DNA from: Elusimicrobia bacterium CG_4_9_14_3_um_filter_62_55
GTDB taxonomy: Bacteria > Elusimicrobiota > Elusimicrobia > UBA1565
NCBI GenBank assembly: GCA_002790095.1
Contig: PFUL01000116.1
Span: forward strand, 1-64,000
Direction of reading: 5' to 3'
DNA: 64,000 nucleotides
Shown here piece by piece: positions 45,441-53,928 of the stretch (positions are counted from its first letter, which is position 1; every line of letters begins with the position of its first letter). The position numbers and the translations under genes are program-made. The notes under the pieces were generated by a model that saw only the letters and a list, made by a program, of their open reading frames with translations, was not told where the DNA came from and searched no databases.

Positions 45441-46574
45441 CTAAACCATCGGCCCGCTCGAGCCCTTTTTGGGCTCGAACAAAATCAAGGTACGCCGCAA
45501 TTCGCCCTCTTCCTCAAGATGGACCGCGCGAACGTGACACTGCTCCTGACGGAAAAGGGTGTCCGTTTCCACCACCTGGTTCGGGCGGTCCAGAGCGACC
45601 CCGACCAGCCTGAGAACGTCCTGCTGCTGAGAATCGATGACATCGAGCAGATGCAGCCGCTGATTCGGGTCGGTCGGCTGGTTCGCGAGCGGGAAGTTGG
45701 TGTACAGGACCGTATTGTCCTCGTCGACGACGATCGCCTTGTGGTTCTTGGAAACGATCGTCATCAAAATGGACTGCCACCACCGCTGCTCGGCGACCCC
45801 GCGCTGCTTCTCCTTGACCAGAACGTTCGCGCGTTCGGCTTTTATTTTTTGGAGGAAAACACTGAAAACGTTCGCGAGTTCCCCGATTTCATCCTTGCGC
45901 GCGGAGAACTTGATATCGAGGTTCTTAAACGAGATCGCCTCGACGGCGTCCCGCAGCGTGTGCAGCGGACTGATCACAAAGTGGTGCAGGAAGAAATACA
46001 GCGGTATCCCTAATAGGAAAAGAACGCCGGCGGCCCCCAGGACATACTTGTTCATCGCCTGCGCGATAACCTCGTTGACGCCCTTTCTGGAGATCATCAT
46101 ATCGACGATTCCGACCACCTCCCCCCGCACGGCCAGCGGGATCGCAATTTCGTAGAACGGCTGCTCCGGGACCGCCCGAACTTTCGGAGTCTTGGACATA
46201 TAGGCCTGTTCGATCGCGTTGGTCGGGATGTCGACGTGCTTCTGGAACTCGTCGAAAACCTTCCCGATCATGCCGGGATCCTTATACCAGCGGACCTCGC
46301 CGTAGCGATTCAAATAGATCAGCGCTGCAACCCGCTCGTCCTTGGCCAGCGCGTTGGAAATGATGTCGAACTCGTCCATCGTGATCGAAGACTGGCGCGA
46401 CGACAGTCCCTTGATCAACTGAAACGCGTGCACCTTCACCAAATCGATCGACTGCTGCTTGAGTTTCTCGTCGAAGGTCCACTTAAAGAGGTTGTAATAG
46501 AAAATGCCCCCGAGGAACATCACGTAGATCCCGATGCACAAATACCACAGGAGCCACTTCATCGCGAGCTTCAT
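45441..46574 (-). CDS. Membrane sensor with HAMP and PAS domains, no kinase domain
   Basis: The 377-residue protein has a helix at about 8-30, a periplasmic domain ('ALIYLNRYGEVRWYKDPGMI', 'YEIAIPLAVRGEVVGIVDMM'), a second helix at about 185-205 and a HAMP domain ('HHFVISPLHTLRDAVEAI'). A PAS-like C-terminal domain follows ('ILMTIVSKNHKAIVVDEDNT'). There is no kinase, cyclase or methyl-accepting output, so signal must leave by protein contact. It is the last gene of the Tad transcription unit, four bases after a TPR-like gene. Confidence 0.8.
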   Translation of the reverse strand: MKLAMKWLLWYLCIGIYVMFLGGIFYYNLFKWTFDEKLKQQSIDLVKVHAFQLIKGLSSRQSSITMDEFDIISNALAKDERVAALIYLNRYGEVRWYKDPGMIGKVFDEFQKHVDIPTNAIEQAYMSKTPKVRAVPEQPFYEIAIPLAVRGEVVGIVDMMISRKGVNEVIAQAMNKYVLGAAGVLFLLGIPLYFFLHHFVISPLHTLRDAVEAISFKNLDIKFSARKDEIGELANVFSVFLQKIKAERANVLVKEKQRGVAEQRWWQSILMTIVSKNHKAIVVDEDNTVLYTNFPLANQPTDPNQRLHLLDVIDSQQQDVLRLVGVALDRPNQVVETDTLFRQEQCHVRAVHLEEEGELRRTLILFEPKKGSSGPMV

Positions 46575-46578
46575 CGGA

Positions 46579-47286
46579 TCATTTTCCCCCGTACTGGCGC
46601 GCGATCCTCAACAGACCGGTATGGCAATCCATGTTCGTCGGGTCCTGACTGCGGCACAGCGTCCATTCCTCCCTGGCTTTCTCCAACTCGCCCTTTTGAT
46701 AGTGCAGGATCCCTGCATTCCAGTGCGAGAACGCGGCGCGCACCTTGGCGTCTTTAGGATTCTCGGCCTCGTCCTGCTTCGGAGCGGGCGCCGGCTGCTT
46801 GGGCAGCGCCAAACGCCCTTCGACCCGGTCGATCCCGGTGCGGCAATCCTTGTTCATCGCGTCCTTCGCGGCGCAGAGACGCCACTGGGCGAGGGCCTTC
46901 GGGTAGTCGCCCTTTTGGAAATAGATGATCCCGGCGTTCCAATACTTCACCGCGTCGAGAGCGGGGGGAATCGGCGGGGCGGGAACTGCGGCGGGCGGAT
47001 TCTCTTCCCCGGGTTCAGGAAGCGCTGCGCCGGAAGGTTCGGCCCTCGCCGTCAAATCCGGCTTTCCGGAGATCAACTGAAGCCCGGCGCGGCAGTCGGC
47101 GTTTTCGGGATCCAAACGCAAACAGGCCTCCCACGCCTCTTTCGCTTTTCCCTCTTCTCCGGCCAAAACCAACGCGACACCGGCGTCCCACTGCTTGTAG
47201 GCGGCGCGGCGCTCTGCGCGGCTGGAATCGACCGCGTGAACAAATCCACCGGAAAAAACCATGACTGCGAAGATCGCCTTGATCAA
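46579..47286 (-). CDS. Exported TPR-like protein with three C-x9-C repeats
   Basis: The 235-residue protein starts at TTG 47286, overlapping the upstream stop by TTGA, which gives a clean signal peptide ('LIKAIFAVMVFSGGFVHAVD'). It holds three TPR-like modules, the second and third with the 'WNAGI' start. Each ends with a Cys, nine residues and a second Cys: 'CLRLDPENADC', 'CAAKDAMNKDC', 'CRSQDPTNMDC'. Pro-rich linkers separate modules. The paired Cys could form a disulfide in the periplasm. It may replace TadD, the TPR pilotin of Tad systems, but that is inferred from position. Confidence 0.7.
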   Translation of the reverse strand: MIKAIFAVMVFSGGFVHAVDSSRAERRAAYKQWDAGVALVLAGEEGKAKEAWEACLRLDPENADCRAGLQLISGKPDLTARAEPSGAALPEPGEENPPAAVPAPPIPPALDAVKYWNAGIIYFQKGDYPKALAQWRLCAAKDAMNKDCRTGIDRVEGRLALPKQPAPAPKQDEAENPKDAKVRAAFSHWNAGILHYQKGELEKAREEWTLCRSQDPTNMDCHTGLLRIARQYGGK

Positions 47287-47696
47287 GACCCTCCCCCGTA
47301 ACTGCTGTCCAGCCGCGCCAACCCGGTATCGCAATCCGAATTGGCCGGATCGAATTGCTTGCACAAAAGCCATTCATCGCGCGACTTGTCGTACTTCCCG
47401 GCTTGAAAAAAAATAATGCCCGCGTTCCAATGCTTCACCGCTCTTCGCTTGCGCTCTTCGCTCGAGGACGACGGGGTCACCGGCGCTCTGGGCGGGTAGA
47501 ATTCACCGACGCGCGACGACGAAAGCGATTCGTCCGCCGCGGAGGCTCGATCCGCGCCGTAACCGTCGCCGGCGGCGAACGCGGCACGGGTCCCGGAATC
47601 AGTCCGGTAGCGTCCGAGACAGTAGCCGGCGGACCCGCTGGCCACGGCCGTGATCAGCAAAACCAACTGGCCTCGTCTCGCCGCGGAAAGAGACAC
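47283..47696 (-). CDS. Membrane-anchored single-module C-x9-C TPR-like protein
   Basis: The 137-residue protein starts at GTG 47696, three bases after the preceding gene. It has an N-terminal membrane helix (residues 9-28, 'GQLVLLITAVASGSAGYCLG'), a disordered Ser-rich spacer and one C-terminal module ('KHWNAGIIFFQAGKYDKSRD', 'CKQFDPANSDC') ending in 'YGGGS'. The module nearly duplicates the C-terminus of the gene before it, so one likely arose from the other by duplication. Confidence 0.66.
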   Translation of the reverse strand: MSLSAARRGQLVLLITAVASGSAGYCLGRYRTDSGTRAAFAAGDGYGADRASAADESLSSSRVGEFYPPRAPVTPSSSSEERKRRAVKHWNAGIIFFQAGKYDKSRDEWLLCKQFDPANSDCDTGLARLDSSYGGGS

Positions 47697-47699
47697 GAC

Positions 47700-49031
47700 C
47701 TACAAGCCCCCGCCGTAAGTGGAATCGAGCCGCTGCAAACCGGTCTGGCAGTCGCTGTTGCCCGTATCGAACTGCTTGCAGAGCAGCCACTCATCGCGCG
47801 CCTTGGCGTAATCGCCCTTCTGAAAGTAGATGATGCCGGCGTTCCAGTGCTTGATCGCCCGGCGTTTGTTTTCCTCGTCGGAGGGTTCCGGATCCGGCGG
47901 CGCTTCGGGCTGTTCGGCTTCGAGAGTCCGAGCCGCTTCTTCCTCCGCTCGCCTGCGCTCCTCTTCCTCGCGGCGCCGGCGCTCTTCTTCCTCACGCGCC
48001 TTTCGCTCCGCTTCCAGCCGTGCCCGCTCCTCGGCCTGCCGCTTCGCTTCGATCTCCTTTCGCATCTGGTTGCGCGCGCGCGCGATCAGCACGTTGGCGC
48101 GGCGCGGATCGTAGCCGAATTCGACCGCCCGGTTCCACTCCTTGATGGCCGTGGTGTAATCGCGGCCGCGGTAAAGCTTGCGTCCCTGCGCGACATGCTG
48201 CTTGGCGATTTCCAAACGGATTTCGGCGATCAGCTTCTGCGCTTTCTCCTCTCCCGGTTCGATGCGCAGAACGTCGTCTAGCAGCTTCAGAGACTCCTGG
48301 GTCTTGCCCTGCCCGTAAAGATTGAGCGCTTCCTGCAGTTTCGAATTTGCTTCCTGCCTGCGCAATTCGGACTCGGCCTTGGAGATCACTCCCATCAATC
48401 TCGGATACTTCGGATTGAGAACCAGCGCGGCGTACCACTGGTCCAACGCATCGCGCAGCCGATGCTGGCGGTACGCGGTCTGGCCCCGGCGGTAATGCTC
48501 GTCGGCCAGTTCCCCGCGGACCTTTTTGAGCCAGTAGCGCGCCTTGAAATTCCCGGGAGAGAGCTTGGACGCCTCTTCCCACCGCTGCGAGGCCTCGACA
48601 AGCCGGCCCTGGCGGTAAAGACTCAAACCCTCCTCGAACCGGTCCTCGACGAGCTTTCGTTCTGAAAGCATCGGCTTCGAGGTTCCGTTGAGCTCGATGG
48701 CCGCGCGATGAAGAATCGCGGCGTCTTGGAAGCTCGGGTCCATGCTGAGAATTTTTCGGGTCAACTCGCGCGAGCCGTCGAAATCACCCTGCTTGTACAG
48801 GTCATAGGCGTTCTCGTAAACCGTGCGCAAAAGCTTATGCGTCAACCGCGACTTCTCGAGCTGAATTGTGTACAGGTATTTCGCCTTCGAATCCTTCTCC
48901 TTCAAAGGCCCCAACTGCGTCTTCGAATAGTCGAGAAACAGGCTCTCCATCGTCGGCCGAGCCGCCTCGGCGGCGAAAGCGGAGAAGGGCGAAAATACGG
49001 CCAACGCCGCCGAAACAATCACGGTCTTCAT
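47700..49031 (-). CDS. Exported TPR protein with charged coiled coil and C-x9-C module
   Basis: The 443-residue protein has a signal peptide ('MKTVIVSAALAVFSPFSAFA') and five or six TPR units from about 70 to 310 ('EEGLSLYRQGRLVEASQRWE', 'GQTAYRQHRLRDALDQWYAA'). A long Glu/Arg coiled coil follows (about 325-375), then one C-terminal module with 'WNAGIIYFQKGDYAKARDEW' and 'CKQFDTGNSDC'. ATG 49031 shares its A with the tadC stop (TGATG). Position after tadC fits TadD-like assembly factors, which are TPR proteins, but the coiled coil is not part of that family. Confidence 0.74.
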   Translation of the reverse strand: MKTVIVSAALAVFSPFSAFAAEAARPTMESLFLDYSKTQLGPLKEKDSKAKYLYTIQLEKSRLTHKLLRTVYENAYDLYKQGDFDGSRELTRKILSMDPSFQDAAILHRAAIELNGTSKPMLSERKLVEDRFEEGLSLYRQGRLVEASQRWEEASKLSPGNFKARYWLKKVRGELADEHYRRGQTAYRQHRLRDALDQWYAALVLNPKYPRLMGVISKAESELRRQEANSKLQEALNLYGQGKTQESLKLLDDVLRIEPGEEKAQKLIAEIRLEIAKQHVAQGRKLYRGRDYTTAIKEWNRAVEFGYDPRRANVLIARARNQMRKEIEAKRQAEERARLEAERKAREEEERRRREEEERRRAEEEAARTLEAEQPEAPPDPEPSDEENKRRAIKHWNAGIIYFQKGDYAKARDEWLLCKQFDTGNSDCQTGLQRLDSTYGGGL

Positions 49032-49921
49032 CAGAATCCAAGTCCCCCGCTTTGGAACACGTTTTTCATCATCGGCGCCAGCATCAAGATAAAGACCGTC
49101 GGGAAAATGAAGAAGAAGATCGGGATCAGCATCTTCGTCGCGGCTTGGGCGGCGGCCTTCTCCGCCGCGTTCAAACGGCGAAAGCGCATATCCGCCGCAA
49201 AATTGCGCAGCAGGTCGACGAGGCTCGTACCGAGTTCGTCGGACTGCACGATGAGCCCGACGAACGAGCGCACGTCCTGCAGTCCAGTGCGCATCGCCAA
49301 ACGCCGAAGCGCGTCCCGCCGCGAATAGCCGAGCGAGATTTCCTGAATCGTGCGGGAAAATTCCTTCTCCAATTCGGTTCGATGCCGCGCCTGCTGAATG
49401 ATGCGCTCAAAGGCGGTCATGTAGTCGAGGCCGGATTCGATCGTCAACGCGGCGAGATCGACGAGGGCGGGGAAGTTCCGAATGATGTCCCGCTGTCGGT
49501 CCTGGATCTTCCCGCTGTACATCATGTCGGGCAGGAAAAACGCCACGGGCGCCACGATCAGGGCGAACTTCCAGTCCTCGGTCATGAAGTAGAGGAAACC
49601 GAACGTGATCGCAGCGGCCAATTCCTTGATGTGAAGGATGTTCAGCGGAGTGGGCTTGTCGGGCTTGCCCAACAGCATGTGCGTCGTCTCGATTTTGCCG
49701 CCGAGCTTGAGCGTCTCGACGAGAAACAGATCGAGCCGCTCGACGAGGCTGCCGTTGGGGTTCAAGCTCTCCCACGGGGAAATCTCCCCGGGGCCTTTCG
49801 GCGCGATGCGGGCCAGCGAACTGTTGTCTTCCTGCGGCGGCTGAATCAGGCGAAGGACGAACGTAAAGATCGCCATCGATCCCAGCATCCCGATGATGTA
49901 CAGGAAGATCGGAGAGCTCAT
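49031..49921 (-). CDS. tadC: Tad pilus inner-membrane platform protein TadC
   Basis: The 296-residue protein starts at ATG 49921, overlapping the tadB stop by ATGA. The type II secretion F domain is recognisable in 'RNFPALVDLAALTIESGLDY' and 'GTSLVDLLRNFAADMRFRR', with membrane helices at about 5-25, 95-130 and 265-290. Together with TadB it forms the platform on which the ATPase drives Flp pilus assembly. Confidence 0.9.
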   Translation of the reverse strand: MSSPIFLYIIGMLGSMAIFTFVLRLIQPPQEDNSSLARIAPKGPGEISPWESLNPNGSLVERLDLFLVETLKLGGKIETTHMLLGKPDKPTPLNILHIKELAAAITFGFLYFMTEDWKFALIVAPVAFFLPDMMYSGKIQDRQRDIIRNFPALVDLAALTIESGLDYMTAFERIIQQARHRTELEKEFSRTIQEISLGYSRRDALRRLAMRTGLQDVRSFVGLIVQSDELGTSLVDLLRNFAADMRFRRLNAAEKAAAQAATKMLIPIFFFIFPTVFILMLAPMMKNVFQSGGLGF

Positions 49922-51435
49922 ACCTGAATATCCGCGAGTTTCCTCACGATCCCCATCCCGATCGTCATCCAGATAATGCAGAACATGATCGTCAGAACGC
50001 CGAGCGGCGAAAAGTAATAGGCGGACATCACGTCGGGCTGGAACACCCACATCAGCACCAGCATCGCCCAAGGCATGAAGCCGACGACAAGCGCCTGAAT
50101 CCGCTGCTGCGCGGTCAACGACTGCGCCTTTTCCTCGAGCTTGCCCTCCTCGCGAATATTCTCGACGATGCGGTCGAAAATCTTAGTGAGGTTGCCTCCG
50201 ACGGAGCGCTGGATGATCACCGCCTTGATCATATAGGAAAGGAGACGGGACATCACGCGATCCTCCATCCCCTCCAACGCCCGTTCGAACGCGGTGCCTA
50301 ACTGGTAATTCTTGATCACCAGACCGAACTCTTCGGATATCGGAGGGACGAGGTCGCGCTGGACGAGCTCGAATCCCTGAACGATGTCGAGACCCGATTT
50401 CAAGGCGTTCGATAAAAGGATCATGGCGTCCATCAACTGCGCCTCGACGCGCTTTCCTCGGCGAAACCGCACCGCTTCCAAGATCCATTCCGGCAGGCGC
50501 ATGCCGACAAACCCGCCCGTGAAGGTCAGGAGAATAAAACCCCAAATGTTCATTGAGAGCGCGCCCATGATCGCCCCGACCACTATCGGACCGAAGACCA
50601 TGTACTGCACCTTGACCTTCATGAACTGCTTATTAAACTCGTGGGCCCAGTTCTTCGAAGCCTCAATCCGATCGTCGAATTTCGTGCCGATCCATTTCGC
50701 GTTAAGAGCCCCCCAACTCCACGCCGCGACGAACAACAGCGCGACGCCGATCACTTTCAACAGCATCGGGCCCGCCCGGCTCGTCTCGTTCTCGGGTCCC
50801 GCCGGCGGTTCGTAGCCGCGCGGAGCTTTGTGAAGAATCAGATGCGCCTGCTGGGTCAGCGCGGAGATCGCCATCACCGAGTCGACATACAGCTTCGGAT
50901 CCTGACTCGTCAAGGCGTCCAGCACCGAATCCATCTCTTTGAGAATCAGGTCGAAGGTGGAAATAACGGCGCGTCCGCGCCCGCCCAGAGAATCGCCGAG
51001 TCGGGCACGGTACAAGCGGTCGAGCGCCATTTGAAACCGCACCCGACTGTCCTCGTAGTCCTTGATCAGGGCGTACGGCGGGGTCAGACTCCCGTTGAAC
51101 TCCGCAGGAAATGTTTTCCGAGTATGTTCGAAGAACTCGTATAGAACGGAAACCGGGGCTTGCCACAACTGCGCCTCGTTGAGAACGCCCTCCTCAGGGT
51201 CCTGCCAGACAGGACGCTTGAGCATGCCGGGAAGGACTTCGTCCACCCATTTCGGAGGGGTCAGCGCCTGATCCCGGTCCGGCTTGAAGTAGTGATAGAA
51301 ATACTGCGCGCGCGCCTCTGCGCCGTTGTTGGGATCGATCAGGGCGTTGACCTGCTGACGCGTGAAGCCCTGCGCGGCGGCCCGCCCCGCCCCGAGCGAA
51401 AAGATAAGCGCCAGGATCGCGATTGCCCGCTTCAT
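49918..51435 (-). CDS. tadB: Tad platform protein TadB with an exported N-terminal extension
   Basis: The 505-residue protein starts at ATG 51435, overlapping the ATPase stop by ATGA. The C-terminal 270 residues are a normal TadB with T2SSF domain ('LLSNALKSGLDIVQGFELVQ', 'IIQRSVGGNLTKIFDRIVEN'). In front lie a signal peptide ('MKRAIAILALIFSLGAGRAA') and about 190 extra residues ('NALIDPNNGAEARAQYFYHY'), then a membrane helix near 225-243. TadB normally has 260-330 residues, so this one carries an added, probably periplasmic, domain. Confidence 0.88.
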   Translation of the reverse strand: MKRAIAILALIFSLGAGRAAAQGFTRQQVNALIDPNNGAEARAQYFYHYFKPDRDQALTPPKWVDEVLPGMLKRPVWQDPEEGVLNEAQLWQAPVSVLYEFFEHTRKTFPAEFNGSLTPPYALIKDYEDSRVRFQMALDRLYRARLGDSLGGRGRAVISTFDLILKEMDSVLDALTSQDPKLYVDSVMAISALTQQAHLILHKAPRGYEPPAGPENETSRAGPMLLKVIGVALLFVAAWSWGALNAKWIGTKFDDRIEASKNWAHEFNKQFMKVKVQYMVFGPIVVGAIMGALSMNIWGFILLTFTGGFVGMRLPEWILEAVRFRRGKRVEAQLMDAMILLSNALKSGLDIVQGFELVQRDLVPPISEEFGLVIKNYQLGTAFERALEGMEDRVMSRLLSYMIKAVIIQRSVGGNLTKIFDRIVENIREEGKLEEKAQSLTAQQRIQALVVGFMPWAMLVLMWVFQPDVMSAYYFSPLGVLTIMFCIIWMTIGMGIVRKLADIQV

Positions 51436-53903
51436 TTCCCGCCTCGCAGATAATGGTCCGCACCCTCTTTCTTGTTGAACAATGAGAGAGGAACGTCCAG
51501 ACCGCCCAATTTGAACTCGGGATAGAACTTCGGGGGTTTGCCGCAGCCCGTAAAAAAGCCGACGGATTTCCCGGCCTCGTCGACGCCGGTTTGACAGAAG
51601 CGAAACAGATCCTGAGTCAGCAACGTGTTTCCGTCGCGTCCCGTAATCTCCGTGACGTAGGTGACGCGGCGTTTTCCATCCGCGAAGCGCGTCAACTGCA
51701 CGATCAAGTGTACGGCGGAAGAAATCATTTCGCGGACCGCCCAGACGGGGAGTTCCGACGACGCCATCATGCACATGGCTTCCAGGCGGGTCAACGCGTC
51801 CCGAGGGTTGTTGGCATGGATCGTCGCCAACGAACCTTCGTGACCGGTGTTCATCGCCTGAAGCATGTCGAGCGCCTCGGCGCCGCGGCACTCACCGACC
51901 ACGATGCGGTCCGGACGCATGCGCAGACAGTTCTTAACCAGATCGCGGATCGTGATCTCTCCCTTGCCTTCGACGTTCGCCGGGCGCGATTCCAACCGAA
52001 CCCAGTGTACCTGGGACAGATTCAATTCCGCCGTGTCCTCGACGGTGATGATCCGCTCGCCTTCCGGGATAAAGCTCGAAAGCATGTTGAGGAAGGTCGT
52101 CTTACCGGTACCGGTACCGCCCGAGATGATGACCGACCGGCGAATTTTCACGCAGTTCCCCATGAACTCCAAGAGCTCCTCGGTAAACGCGCCAAATCCG
52201 AGAAGCTTGGCCGGCGTAAACGGCGTCTTCGCGAAGCGCCGGATCGTAATCGTCGGGCCGGAGACAGCCAACGGCGGGATGATCGCGTTGACGCGGGAAC
52301 CGTCTTTGAGACGGGCATCGACCAGCGGAACCGACTCATCGATGCGGCGTCCAAGAGGAGCGACGATGCGCTTGATGACTTGAATCACCTGCTCTTCGTC
52401 CCGAAAGCGCAACGGTGTAAGCACGAGCCGTCCCTTATCTTCGATGAAGACCTTGTCGGGCGCGTTCACCATGATTTCGTTGACGCCCTCGTCGCGCATC
52501 AGCGCCTCGAGCGGACCGAGACCGAGGATCTCGTCGATGAGCTCTTCGACGAACTTGGTGCGCTGGTCGCGCGACAGAGGAAGGTTGGATTCCTTCTGCA
52601 AAAGGTTGTTGATGATGATGCCGACGCGGCCGCGGACCTCGGGGTCGTTCTTTGCGTCGTCGGTGATCCGGACCCGCTCCGTTTCCATCATCGTGACGAC
52701 GTTCTTATGCATCTTGCCTTTCAATTCGTCCCAGAATTCCGGCACGTCCGTCCGCCGACCGCCCCCCCTCATCACCTTAATGTCGCTGCCGCCCTTGGGT
52801 CCGCCGCCGCCCTCCCCCCCGCCGCCCCAGCCCGCGCCGACCGTCTGGATGTCGCGCGCGCTCACGACCGAGGACCAATCCTTTGGAATCGGCTTGCTTT
52901 CCATGACGGCCCCGAGCAAAGGGCGCAGCGCCTTCACCCAGTCGGAGTGAGGCTGTTCTACGACGAGGATCCGGGCCGTGTTCGCGAATTCCGGAAGCAG
53001 GTCCTCCCACGGCATGTAGGAAAGCACCCTTTTAGACATCGCCTCGAAGAATTTTTCGACTTCCTTCGGGGCGAGCGCCCCCGGGAGGTTTCCCTCGTTG
53101 ATGACGATCTGAAAACGCTCTAGAGGGAAATGCATTTCCTTAAGCTCTTCGAACGTTTTGTAGGTGGCTTCGAAATGAGACCGCTGCGGCAGACAGGTCC
53201 AAAAAACGAGGTCCGCGAGGTCGAACGCGAAAATCTGCATCGGGAAAAAGGGATCGACATCGATGAACAAATCGTAGCCGGCGCTCAGGCTCTCAAGGAT
53301 CGGGACGGCGACGCTCGGAGAGACTTCCGCAGCCTCGGAGCGCTTGTTTCCAAGCGGGAGCACGCCGACGCCCCATTGCGAAATCGGCACACGTCCCTTC
53401 AGCAGTTTCGCGAGAACCCCGACATCCTTGCCGACGAACTGAGCCAGGCTCGCCAACGTCGGAGGCTGCAGCCCCAGCATGAACGGAAGCTCGCTGCGGC
53501 ACAACGGATCAAGATGGACGATGATGACGTTGCGGCTCTGAGTTCCGGCCCAGGCGAGCGCCAAGTTCAACGCGATCGTGGTCTTCCCGACGCCTTCCTT
53601 CGGTCCGGAAAACGCGATGATGCGCCCCGTCGTTTTGGTTCCCGTAGGAACCGCGGCCGCAGACGATTGGCTTGGAATCGGGGCCGGCAGGTTTTGCGGG
53701 GGAACAAGCGCCGACGGCGGAGGGGTCGCGGCGGAGGGTCTCACGGCAGGGGGCATCCCCGCAGGAGGCGAAAAGGGAGCCGGCGGCTGCAGCGGCGCCG
53801 GAGCGCCCGGCGTCGGCAGACCCATCGGTCCCCCGGGGCCCTTGCCCGGAGCGGGCGCAAGGCCCGGGGGAACGAAAATTCCTGGAGGCTTTCTTTCTTC
53901 CAT
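51432..53903 (-). CDS. cpaF: Fused CpaE-type MinD ATPase and CpaF/TadA secretion ATPase
   Basis: The 823-residue protein has a Pro-rich N-terminus (1-85). It is followed by a ParA/MinD-like domain with deviant Walker A 'GPKEGVGKTTIALN' (about 100-113) and 'LFIDVDPFFPM', matching CpaE/TadZ. A Gly-rich hinge ('GWGGGGEGGGGPKGG', about 360) leads into a complete CpaF ATPase with 'GGTGTGKTTFLN' (about 600), 'TVEDTAEL' and 'GECRGAEALDMLQAMNTGHE'. CpaE directs Tad assembly to a cell location and CpaF powers it. These are usually two genes, so the fusion locks localiser and motor one-to-one. Confidence 0.93.
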   Translation of the reverse strand: MEERKPPGIFVPPGLAPAPGKGPGGPMGLPTPGAPAPLQPPAPFSPPAGMPPAVRPSAATPPPSALVPPQNLPAPIPSQSSAAAVPTGTKTTGRIIAFSGPKEGVGKTTIALNLALAWAGTQSRNVIIVHLDPLCRSELPFMLGLQPPTLASLAQFVGKDVGVLAKLLKGRVPISQWGVGVLPLGNKRSEAAEVSPSVAVPILESLSAGYDLFIDVDPFFPMQIFAFDLADLVFWTCLPQRSHFEATYKTFEELKEMHFPLERFQIVINEGNLPGALAPKEVEKFFEAMSKRVLSYMPWEDLLPEFANTARILVVEQPHSDWVKALRPLLGAVMESKPIPKDWSSVVSARDIQTVGAGWGGGGEGGGGPKGGSDIKVMRGGGRRTDVPEFWDELKGKMHKNVVTMMETERVRITDDAKNDPEVRGRVGIIINNLLQKESNLPLSRDQRTKFVEELIDEILGLGPLEALMRDEGVNEIMVNAPDKVFIEDKGRLVLTPLRFRDEEQVIQVIKRIVAPLGRRIDESVPLVDARLKDGSRVNAIIPPLAVSGPTITIRRFAKTPFTPAKLLGFGAFTEELLEFMGNCVKIRRSVIISGGTGTGKTTFLNMLSSFIPEGERIITVEDTAELNLSQVHWVRLESRPANVEGKGEITIRDLVKNCLRMRPDRIVVGECRGAEALDMLQAMNTGHEGSLATIHANNPRDALTRLEAMCMMASSELPVWAVREMISSAVHLIVQLTRFADGKRRVTYVTEITGRDGNTLLTQDLFRFCQTGVDEAGKSVGFFTGCGKPPKFYPEFKLGGLDVPLSLFNKKEGADHYLRGGK

Positions 53904-53928
53904 CGTCTCGGCGGCGGCTCCTGAGTTA

